NCBI GenBank assembly: GCA_964367095.1
Contig: CAYIXE010000026.1
Location: forward strand, 1 to 12,906
DNA from: UBA927 sp964367095
GTDB taxonomy: Bacteria > Patescibacteriota > Microgenomatia > UBA10105 > UBA927
Length of the DNA: 12,906 nucleotides
Direction of reading: 5' to 3'
Below are positions 4,526 through 10,860 of this stretch, piece after piece. Within the stretch, counting starts at the first letter, position 1; each line of letters starts with the position of its first letter. The position numbers and the translations under genes are program-made. Under the pieces are notes generated by a model that saw nothing but the letters and a program-made list of their open reading frames with translations, was not told the DNA's origin and did no database searches.

Positions 4526-5449
4526 TTACTCCACAAACCGCTTATATACCTGCTTAACAAGCATCATGGCATAGTCAATGTCATCCTCAGTTTCAATATC
4601 AAACTGTGTGACGTACTGATTAAACCGTTCAAAACTGTGCTCCATATACCGTGTCCGTTTTCCTACATCATTCAGGTCTTGAGGTTGAGTACGGAGTAAT
4701 TCTAAAAGAATTTTGGATTGTCGGATTTTTACCAACGCAACATTTTTCCCCTCTATATTGAACCCTATATAGTTTTTTACAGGGTGCATTTCTATCCGTG
4801 GGTCAAGCTCAAGCACTTGTTGGGATAATCTATCGTAAAGTAGCCTTGCTTTTTCCCATTGAGGCTTGAAATGCTCCTCAATCGTATAGGCTCGTATCTC
4901 CCGAGCCACAACATCAGTGTTTGAGCCCTTGGTAACCGTCTTTATGCTTTCGCTTTTCTCAGATGGTCTCAGCTCATTGAATAGAACTGAGTCGTTTTCG
5001 TATTGCTTCACTTCCCAAAGTTCTATAGGTAAATCTTGAAAACCTATCGCTTCTTGCTGATATTTTGTAAACGAGGATGCAATAAAGATAACCCTAGACT
5101 GTGACCAATCAACATCATCTTTCCTAATGTTTTTCTTACACTTCTCGTTATACTCCAAGACAAAATCAGCTTTATTGTTCAAGAGAAGCGCCAAATACGC
5201 ATAGCCCTGGTCAATAACGGTAAAATTTTTATCTCGCTTATACTCAATGACCACAAATGCCTTAGCTTCTTCATCAAAGGCTAGTGTGTCAATGCGTAAG
5301 TTATTTAAGGAAAATTCTGTAGCGACAAAACTCAACCCAAAAATATCATTCAAATTAGCTTCAACTAAATTTTGCAAGGTTTTTTCCAAATCCACTTTCT
5401 TTTCCTTAATCGGAATGAGCTTGTCATCGGTTTGTTTATAAATCGGCAT
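4526..5449 (-). CDS. PD-(D/E)XK nuclease with DUF5655-type C-terminus
   Basis: This 307-aa protein resembles NucS-like/DUF5655 proteins. The N-terminal half has a nuclease core: an acidic first helix (E30), D54 in LRIDTLAF, E69 and K71 in VVIEYKRDK, and Q81/Y84 in DQGYAYL, the usual D-ExK-Q order for cutting DNA. About residues 100-150 continue the core (VDWSQSRVIFIASSF). The C-terminal domain (about 190-307) is the DUF5655 type. The start is the ATG at 5449, 7 nt after an extended -10 box; a TTG one codon upstream lies just ahead of the expected start site. It diverges from the winged-helix gene across a shared promoter, so the two may be co-regulated. A role in defence, repair or element maintenance is possible; the target is unknown. 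Confidence 0.75.
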   Translation of the reverse strand: MPIYKQTDDKLIPIKEKKVDLEKTLQNLVEANLNDIFGLSFVATEFSLNNLRIDTLAFDEEAKAFVVIEYKRDKNFTVIDQGYAYLALLLNNKADFVLEYNEKCKKNIRKDDVDWSQSRVIFIASSFTKYQQEAIGFQDLPIELWEVKQYENDSVLFNELRPSEKSESIKTVTKGSNTDVVAREIRAYTIEEHFKPQWEKARLLYDRLSQQVLELDPRIEMHPVKNYIGFNIEGKNVALVKIRQSKILLELLRTQPQDLNDVGKRTRYMEHSFERFNQYVTQFDIETEDDIDYAMMLVKQVYKRFVE

Positions 5450-5456
5450 CAAGACT

Positions 5457-5479
5457 ATTCTATCAAAAATTGATAAAAT
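5457..5479. promoter_or_regulatory. Symmetric divergent promoter (back-to-back extended -10 boxes)
   Basis: The minus strand carries TGATAGAAT (5465-5457) and the plus strand carries TGATAAAAT (5471-5479), only 5 bp apart, making a near-perfect inverted repeat. The left one fires the nuclease gene (7 nt to its ATG), the right one the winged-helix gene. Only one polymerase could occupy this site at a time. Confidence 0.6.
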
Positions 5480-5503
5480 ATGATAAGTAAGGTTAAAGAT
5501 GTA

Positions 5504-6334
5504 ATGAATATTGATATTGAAAGTATAGGTTTACTAAGTTTAATCCTTCAGGATAGTCCAAAAGACCGTCAACTCATCTTGTGCGTTTTGGCTAGGTCAA
5601 ATTCTGCTCCCGCTCGTATAATATTTAATCCCAATACTGATTACCCAACTTTTTATGGATACTCCAACAGTAGAATACCCCTTTATTTTATGGGTAAAGG
5701 AGTGCTTAGTAATGTCCCTCGTGAGGGATACACCAAAAGGCTTATTTCTTCTAGTTACTTGTCGTATGCGGAAACGGTTATAAATAAAGCCAAAAATTGG
5801 GACATTCATCAAAAACTGATGAGTGTATCTAAATTTATTACTTTGGAGAACAGAACAACATACAGAGACGCAGAGGTGTTTCTGGTTTTTAGGGATAAGG
5901 CAATAAATTACATTCAAGACTATACTACCTCACATCAAGGAGAACTATCCACTTTTTTAGGAACGTTTAACAAAGGAGTTCTGAAAACTGAAGCCCCTGT
6001 AAAGCAGGGAATAATATCAGCACTACCTAATTGGAAAAATGATTTTGTGTGGGAAGGCAAAAAGTTTGTTTTTGGGGAATACGGAAGTATCAACTTCACA
6101 AGCAAAGATAGAGAGCATATCCTTAGAACCCTTACCGACAAAAAGGGTGGCTGGGCTACTATAAGCGAACTAAGGGGCAATAAGGACGCTGGCTATGTCC
6201 GCTCAACCATTAAACAAATTGAGGACAGGTTGCCCAACGAAGCCAGAAAACATATCAAAATTGTCTCAACGCAAGAAGATGATAGCATTGAAAAACCCAA
6301 CGCAGGGGCATACAGAATTAAGGTTCAACCGTAA
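5504..6334 (+). CDS. Unknown protein with C-terminal winged-helix-like domain
   Basis: This 276-aa protein has no family I can name. The first 190 residues are mixed helix and strand with no catalytic motif. The last 80 (from INFTSKDREHILRTLTDKKGG through ISELRGNKDAGYVRSTIKQIEDRL) look like a winged helix of the response-regulator sort, so DNA binding and transcription control of the element are plausible. I prefer the ATG at 5504 over the one at 5480. The -10 box TGATAAAAT ends at 5479, so transcription should begin after 5480, and the leader then contains TAAGG upstream of 5504. It diverges from the nuclease gene and precedes the SpoVG/Rep cluster. A hairpin begins in its stop codon. Confidence 0.65.
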   Translation: MNIDIESIGLLSLILQDSPKDRQLILCVLARSNSAPARIIFNPNTDYPTFYGYSNSRIPLYFMGKGVLSNVPREGYTKRLISSSYLSYAETVINKAKNWDIHQKLMSVSKFITLENRTTYRDAEVFLVFRDKAINYIQDYTTSHQGELSTFLGTFNKGVLKTEAPVKQGIISALPNWKNDFVWEGKKFVFGEYGSINFTSKDREHILRTLTDKKGGWATISELRGNKDAGYVRSTIKQIEDRLPNEARKHIKIVSTQEDDSIEKPNAGAYRIKVQP

Positions 6335-6398
6335 CCTAAACCCCGTTTAGGTTTATTCCTCTATACAGGTTTTATTTTCAGCCTTCAAACCTAAACCT
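6333..6398. repeat. CCTAAAC repeats with a 9-bp hairpin
   Basis: AACCTAAAC (6333-6341) pairs with GTTTAGGTT (6345-6353) around CCC, a stable hairpin starting in the stop codon. The same word recurs in direct orientation at 6388-6397 (AACCTAAACC). It may be a terminator (though no T-run follows), or repeated binding sites for the element's Rep, SpoVG or winged-helix protein. Lying upstream of the Rep cluster, it is a candidate control or origin region. Confidence 0.45.
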
Positions 6399-6410
6399 CC
6401 TAAATCTTGA

Positions 6411-6428
6411 CCTCAACGCTTCTTGAGG
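6411..6428 (+). promoter_or_regulatory. Small hairpin ahead of the 54-aa gene
   Basis: CCTCAA (6411-6416) and TTGAGG (6423-6428) form a perfect 6-bp stem with a 6-nt loop. The right arm overlaps the only Shine-Dalgarno-like run (GAGGGAG) 12 nt before the ATG at 6444, so the stem could mask it. TTGACC (6407-6412) may be a -35 box, but no good -10 is seen. Confidence 0.35.
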
Positions 6429-6443
6429 GAGCAAACTTTACTC

Positions 6444-6608
6444 ATGGAAACGAGCAAGGTTATTCAAGTCGCACAAGACCCACCCCCACAAGTAGGGTTG
6501 ATTTTTAGTGCCGAAGAGAAAAAACAACTCGCAGACTTTTTTGCCGTTCTTGTTGAAATTGACCGAAGAGTAAACATTACAAAACACTATGACAAGCAGA
6601 CTGAGTGA
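6444..6608 (+). CDS. 54-aa protein of unknown function
   Basis: This small protein starts METSKVIQVAQDPPPQVGLI and continues with a predicted helix (SAEEKKQLADFFAVLVEIDRR). I know no family for it. The first ATG at 6444 is chosen; an in-frame TTG at 6423 lies inside a hairpin and is less likely. Its last codons overlap the SpoVG start by 20 nt, suggesting translational coupling, and its place at the head of the SpoVG/Rep cluster suggests a role tied to replication control of the element. Coding is supported by the overlap geometry and smooth codon use, but the length is short. Confidence 0.55.
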   Translation: METSKVIQVAQDPPPQVGLIFSAEEKKQLADFFAVLVEIDRRVNITKHYDKQTE

Positions 6609-6882
6609 AATACAAATTATCCCGATAAAGCCAGTTAACGGCTTAGTAGCCTTTGCCAGCTTTGTATTGGACGGAACGCTCTATCTTGGCTCAATCGGCA
6701 TCTTAACCAGACCCAATGGCGGTTACAGACTTGTTTACCCTACGAAGAAGGTTGCCGAGAAAAACCTCAACATTTTTTACCCAATAAACAGAGAGTTTGC
6801 CCAGTTAGTAGAAGACGAAATTGTAAGGCAGTTTGAAGATGTAATGAAAAAATATGATAGACACAATGGTTTTAACCCTTAA
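6589..6882 (+). CDS. SpoVG-family protein
   Basis: This 97-aa protein matches the SpoVG fold. The opening strand is EIQIIPIKPVNGLVAFASFV (residues 7-26), then LDGTLYLGSIGIL and RPNGGYRLVYPTKK (41-54), the family's hallmark 'GxxRLxxPxKK' loop, followed by a C-terminal helix (REFAQLVEDEIVRQFEDVMKKY). SpoVG proteins bind DNA and RNA and regulate gene expression in Gram-positive bacteria and spirochaetes. Here, overlapping a phage/plasmid-type Rep by 29 nt, it more likely serves the element, perhaps controlling Rep expression. No Shine-Dalgarno site is visible; translation probably couples to the upstream 54-aa gene, which it overlaps by 20 nt. Confidence 0.85.
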   Translation: MTSRLSEIQIIPIKPVNGLVAFASFVLDGTLYLGSIGILTRPNGGYRLVYPTKKVAEKNLNIFYPINREFAQLVEDEIVRQFEDVMKKYDRHNGFNP

Positions 6883-7999
6883 CCACGGTATGTTTACGAT
6901 ACTTGATAGAAACAAATTTACACCCTCTGCAAGCGGGCTCTATGACCTAACGGGCGGGTATGGCTTGGGCGGGAGAGCTAACATGAAATGCACACAAAAT
7001 TCAACCACAAATGAGCTAAAACAAGGCATCTACAAACCACGCCTTACCGTTACCAAACGACAAAATAAGCTTGGGGGTTATGATATTCCCCTGAAAATTG
7101 AGTTTTCAGCCCCGAAGATGCTTTTTGGAAACAACTTTGATGAAATGACAGATAGCGATTTTCCGAAGCTACTGAGAAAGCTAAACACCACGCTACGGGA
7201 ACAAATGGACGTGTATATATCAGAAGATACACTCGCTAATGCTCCCATCTCTTCAATACATTTCTCAAAAAACATTGCTCTAACTGACTACACACTTCCA
7301 TACACCTATATCAAACAACTCACCAAGGTCAATATAAACAAAAAACTGGACACGAACCAGACGGACTACCGCAATGAGGGACACAGTTTCAAGTATCGTG
7401 CGAGCTCCTTTGAGATAGCCTTTTACGATAAACTAAAAGACCTGCAACAAGGCATTATCAGTGAAAAAAGGGCGATTGAAAATGATAACGCTTTACAGCT
7501 AGGGTTATTTGACCAATTCTCAAAAAGAAAACCGTTTGAGGTATTACGAATGGAAGTACGGCTTGGAAAACGGCAGAAGCTCAAACAGATACTATCCAAT
7601 GTGGGATTGACCATAGAGCCTACTTTCAAAAACCTATTCAGCCAAGAAGTCGCTCAAAAGGTATTACTTCATTACCTTACGGAAATTGAGAACAACTACC
7701 CGGCGTTACTCAATTATTATTACGATACTCCGAAGCAATTTTTCAGTGATTTTCTGATAAGTAATCCCGACAAAAAGCTTACCTCTGCACTAAAGTATCT
7801 GGGTATGAGGGTATTACTTGAGGATATTGGCGTACGAGAATTTAGACAGCTTATAGGTAGATACAGCAGTAATGCTTGGTATACCTTGAATAAGGATATG
7901 AAAAGTCTGCATAGGACTACCGAAAAAAGCATCTTTTCGTTATTAAATGACAGCGTTGCGAATTATCAGCCCTTGAAGCTAGTTGATTTTCAGCAATAA
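6854..7999 (+). CDS. Phage/plasmid replication initiator, II/X (G2P-like) type
   Basis: This 381-aa protein resembles replication proteins related to gene II of filamentous phages, which nick one strand to start rolling-circle replication. Recognisable blocks are the start MIDTMVLTL, KFTPSASGLY (21-30), YKPRLTVTKR (60-69), KIEFSAPKMLFGNN (81-94), SSIHFSKNIALTDY (133-146), DYRNEGHSFKY (171-181), FEIAFYDKLKDL (186-197) and FEVLRMEVRLGKR (228-240). The nicking tyrosine cannot be assigned confidently from sequence alone. I chose the ATG at 6854 because MIDT is the family's usual start; it overlaps SpoVG by 29 nt. No phage coat or assembly genes appear, so a plasmid-like or degraded element is likelier than a complete inovirus. 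Confidence 0.68.
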   Translation: MIDTMVLTLNHGMFTILDRNKFTPSASGLYDLTGGYGLGGRANMKCTQNSTTNELKQGIYKPRLTVTKRQNKLGGYDIPLKIEFSAPKMLFGNNFDEMTDSDFPKLLRKLNTTLREQMDVYISEDTLANAPISSIHFSKNIALTDYTLPYTYIKQLTKVNINKKLDTNQTDYRNEGHSFKYRASSFEIAFYDKLKDLQQGIISEKRAIENDNALQLGLFDQFSKRKPFEVLRMEVRLGKRQKLKQILSNVGLTIEPTFKNLFSQEVAQKVLLHYLTEIENNYPALLNYYYDTPKQFFSDFLISNPDKKLTSALKYLGMRVLLEDIGVREFRQLIGRYSSNAWYTLNKDMKSLHRTTEKSIFSLLNDSVANYQPLKLVDFQQ

Positions 8000-8018
8000 A
8001 TGTTAAATAATGATAAGG

Positions 8019-8024
8019 TATATA
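8019..8024 (+). promoter_or_regulatory. Possible -10 box of the HTH/restriction operon
   Basis: TATATA lies 6 nt before the ATG at 8031, the same spacing as the leaderless genes. No convincing -35 or TGn element accompanies it, so the operon may instead be read from upstream. Confidence 0.35.
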
Positions 8025-8030
8025 AAGACT

Positions 8031-8216
8031 ATGCAAAATGACACTTACTACTCTATTATGGAAGTAGCTGGACTTCTCAAAGTAGCCTATTTGACAGTCT
8101 ACAGATGGATACAAGCAGGAAAGCTTCCTGCCTTTCAGATTGAAAAGCAATATCGCATAAACAAAGCCGACTTTGAAAAGTTTGTTCAGAGCTATAAAGT
8201 TAAAAAACACATATGA
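8031..8216 (+). CDS. Excisionase/MerR-like helix-turn-helix protein
   Basis: This 61-aa protein is a single winged HTH of the excisionase (HTH_17) sort: YYSIMEVAGLLKVAYLTVYRWIQAGKLPAFQI (residues 6-37), followed by YRINKADFEKFV. Such proteins act as excision factors for integrated elements or as small transcription regulators. I chose the ATG at 8031 rather than 8010 because a TATATA box lies 6 nt upstream of it and family members begin just before the 'xYSIxEVAxLL' helix. Its TGA overlaps the Mod start as ATGA, so it is translated together with the methyltransferase and may regulate the restriction operon, in the manner of a controller protein. With no integrase in view, the excision role is unproven. 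Confidence 0.82.
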   Translation: MQNDTYYSIMEVAGLLKVAYLTVYRWIQAGKLPAFQIEKQYRINKADFEKFVQSYKVKKHI

Positions 8217-10009
8217 AGAAACAAAACGACATACAACAAATAACGAAAGCCAAAGGCCGGCCAATGCTTACTTGGGTGGGTAAACATCCTCTTGAAAGAG
8301 TTGAGTGGTATCCTGCACAGGAAAAAGAAGTTTATGGAGTCAAAAACTCAACCGAATTTAATAAACTTTTTTGGGGCGATAACCTTCAAGTCCTTTCTCA
8401 TCTTCTAAAAGATTACAGAAGTAAAATTGACCTCATCTATATTGACCCGCCATTTGACAGCAAAGCTGATTATGTAAAGAAAGTAAAAATACGAGGCGAG
8501 AAAGTTGAAGGACAACAACAAAATCTTTTAGAAGAAAAACAATATACGGATATTTGGGAAAATGATGAGTATTTGCAATTTATGTATGAAAGGCTTCTTA
8601 TAATGAAGGAGCTTCTTTCAGATAAAGGAAGCATTTATTTACATTGCGACTGGCATAAAAGCCATCACTTGAGGACTATGTTAGATGAGGTTTTTGGGGA
8701 GCAAAACTTTAGAAATGAGATTGTTTGGTATTATCCCGATAAATTCGCTACAGGCGGGAAATCACTAGATAAAAATCACGATTTAATACTGCATTATTCA
8801 AAAGGTTCTACATTTCTAGGTAATGAGGTCAGAATTTCAAAACCAGAGGCTACTCGTCGTGCTTTAAGGAAAAAAGAAAACGGAAAAACAATAAATGTTC
8901 TAGATGAACAGGGAAATAAGATATACGCAGAATATACGGACAAACGAGTTGATGATGTTTGGGAAATAGGTAGGTCAATTGCTAACTCGGATTACACCGA
9001 TTACCCAACTCAGAAGAAAGAGGAATTGTTGCAAAGAATAGTTGAATATGGAAGCAATAAAGGTGATTTAGTAGCTGACTTTTTTGTAGGTTCAGGTACA
9101 ACACTTGCCGCTTCACAAAGGCTTGGTAGAAAGTGGATTGGATGCGACATAAATATAGGAGCTATTCAAACAAGCATAAAAAGGCTTGCACAAATTATTG
9201 AAGAACACGAAAAAACTAACCACAAACTCATAAAAGATGACTTCAAGGGCTCAATGGCTTTCAAAATCTACAATGTCAACGACTATGACATCTTCAAAAA
9301 TGAAATTGAAGCGAAAGAAATCGTAATGGAAATGTATGGGGTTGAGCCAGTAAAGCGAAGCCAATTTGACGGGGTTCTTGATAATAAATTTGTAAAAATA
9401 ATGCCTCTCAATAAAGTTCTGAATAAGCTAGATATAAAAACAGTCCTTAAGAATATAGAGGATGCAATTGATAGCTTTACCCCTAAGACAACATCAAAGG
9501 GAAGCGAGGAAATTTATGAAGAAGGCGTAATTATCATTTGTTCAGGAGCAGAGCTTGACGCTGATGACTTTTTGAAAAAGGAAAACAAAACAGGCGTAAA
9601 AGTTGTTATACGGGATATTCTTAACGATAAAAAATCTTTAATCTTCAAGAGAAAACCCGAAGCAAGGATTGAAGTAAAAATAAAAGACAAAAAATTATCT
9701 GTAGTTATTAAAGAGTTCTACTCACCTATTTTAATGCGCAAATTAGAGCTTGAAAACGAAAAAGTAGTTGATAAAAAGACACAAGCAAAAGTAGAGGATT
9801 TCAAGCAGATAATAGACAGCGTTGCGCTTGATGTTGATTATGACGGAAAGCTCTTTAACGCAGAGATTATTGACCTTCCTGATAAAAAGAGACTTATTAA
9901 AGCAGAATACAGCTATACATACGAAAAAAGCGGAAAAAATACAGTTGCGATAAAGATTGTTGATGTATTAGGCGAGGAATACTTTGAAACATTTGAGGTT
10001 AAAACCTAA
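8213..10009 (+). CDS. Type III restriction-modification DNA methyltransferase (Mod)
   Basis: This 598-aa protein should methylate adenine N6 in a short asymmetric recognition site and also give the Mod-Res complex its specificity. It is a beta-class enzyme: catalytic motif IV is YIDPPF (residues 76-81) and comes before SAM-binding motif I, ADFFVGSGTT (288-297). NLFWGDN-type entry (KLFWGDNLQVL, 51-61) and YPTQKKEELLQRIVE (264-278) are other family blocks; the latter has K where P is usual. The target-recognition region is probably about residues 165-260. The C-terminal 250 residues are a long charged extension that may contact Res or DinD. It overlaps the HTH gene by 4 nt and is followed 8 nt later by DinD. 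Confidence 0.9.
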   Translation: MKKQNDIQQITKAKGRPMLTWVGKHPLERVEWYPAQEKEVYGVKNSTEFNKLFWGDNLQVLSHLLKDYRSKIDLIYIDPPFDSKADYVKKVKIRGEKVEGQQQNLLEEKQYTDIWENDEYLQFMYERLLIMKELLSDKGSIYLHCDWHKSHHLRTMLDEVFGEQNFRNEIVWYYPDKFATGGKSLDKNHDLILHYSKGSTFLGNEVRISKPEATRRALRKKENGKTINVLDEQGNKIYAEYTDKRVDDVWEIGRSIANSDYTDYPTQKKEELLQRIVEYGSNKGDLVADFFVGSGTTLAASQRLGRKWIGCDINIGAIQTSIKRLAQIIEEHEKTNHKLIKDDFKGSMAFKIYNVNDYDIFKNEIEAKEIVMEMYGVEPVKRSQFDGVLDNKFVKIMPLNKVLNKLDIKTVLKNIEDAIDSFTPKTTSKGSEEIYEEGVIIICSGAELDADDFLKKENKTGVKVVIRDILNDKKSLIFKRKPEARIEVKIKDKKLSVVIKEFYSPILMRKLELENEKVVDKKTQAKVEDFKQIIDSVALDVDYDGKLFNAEIIDLPDKKRLIKAEYSYTYEKSGKNTVAIKIVDVLGEEYFETFEVKT

Positions 10010-10017
10010 TTTCTATT

Positions 10018-10860
10018 ATGACTGACGACATAACTATAGAAGCACCGCATAAGAACTTTGAGGACATCAAAAAGATTGATGAAAACGGGGTTGAGTATTG
10101 GGAAGCCAGAGGGCTAATGCCTCTTCTTGAGTATGATAAATGGAGCAATTTTGAAAGTGTTGTTATAGCAAAAGCAAAAGTTGCCTGTATAAATAGTGGT
10201 CAAAATGTATCAAACCATTTTGCCGATGTCGGGAAAATGGTCAAAATAGGCTCAAGTAGTGAACGTGAAGTTAAAGACTACAAACTCTCTCGTTATGCTT
10301 GTTATCTTATAGCTCAAAATGGCGACTCTTCCAAGCAGGCAATAGCAACAGCACAGACTTATTTTGCAATTCAAACAAGAAGGCAAGAAGTATTTCAACA
10401 GCTAGCTGAAAGCGAGAAAAGACTTTTCGTAAGAGGAGAGATAAAAGACCATAACAAAAAGTTATTTGCTACTGCAAAGCAAGCGGGAGTAAGCAATTTC
10501 GGTCGTTTCAATAACGCTGGATACGAAGGTTTGTATGGCATGAGAAAAGACCAAATACAACAGAAAAAAAAGATAGGCAAAGATGATGTATTAGATAGGG
10601 CTGGAACAACAGAGCTTGCGGCTAACTTATTTCGTATTACTCAAACAGATGAAAAGATTAGTAAGGAAAACATAAAAGGAAATTACAAAGCAAGCAATAC
10701 TCATTTTGAGGTTGGCAAAGAAGTAAGACAAACAATTCGCAAAATCGGCGGTACAATGCCTGAGGAACTCAAGCCAGAAAAACATATTAAAGAGCTTGAA
10801 AAGGAACGGAAAATATTATTAAAGGCAAGTGATGAAACAAAAAAACTTGAGGGTAAATAA
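10018..10860 (+). CDS. dinD: DNA-damage-inducible protein D (DinD) homologue
   Basis: This 280-aa protein is close in length to E. coli DinD (about 274). The N-terminal Bro-N-like part (about residues 20-125) contains YWEARGLMPLLEYDKWSNFE, SNHFADVGKMV and DYKLSRYACYLIAQNGD. The rest includes FGRFNNAGYEGLYGM and DRAGTTELAANLFRITQTDEK, the best-conserved DinD blocks. E. coli DinD is SOS-induced and inhibits RecA filament activity in vitro. Here the gene sits between mod and res of a type III system, 8 nt after mod and overlapping res by one base (TAATG), so it is co-expressed with them. A role in limiting damage from self-cutting, or as an added defence part, is inference. No Shine-Dalgarno site or LexA box was seen. 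Confidence 0.9.
   Translation: MTDDITIEAPHKNFEDIKKIDENGVEYWEARGLMPLLEYDKWSNFESVVIAKAKVACINSGQNVSNHFADVGKMVKIGSSSEREVKDYKLSRYACYLIAQNGDSSKQAIATAQTYFAIQTRRQEVFQQLAESEKRLFVRGEIKDHNKKLFATAKQAGVSNFGRFNNAGYEGLYGMRKDQIQQKKKIGKDDVLDRAGTTELAANLFRITQTDEKISKENIKGNYKASNTHFEVGKEVRQTIRKIGGTMPEELKPEKHIKELEKERKILLKASDETKKLEGK

Noticed and set aside
4423..4556. Plus-strand open frame ending at TAA 4554-4556, reading as a protein-like tail (DLFVNEQIEFEHGLEQTKVF and onward).
   Set aside because: It has no ATG, begins inside a CTGAGC repeat, and overlaps the end of the nuclease gene. It could be the last piece of a gene broken by insertion, but there is no family match, so I did not annotate it.
5480..5503. ATG at 5480 as start of the winged-helix-like gene.
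   Set aside because: It abuts the -10 box TGATAAAAT (5471-5479), so the transcript should start downstream of it. ATG 5504 fits better.
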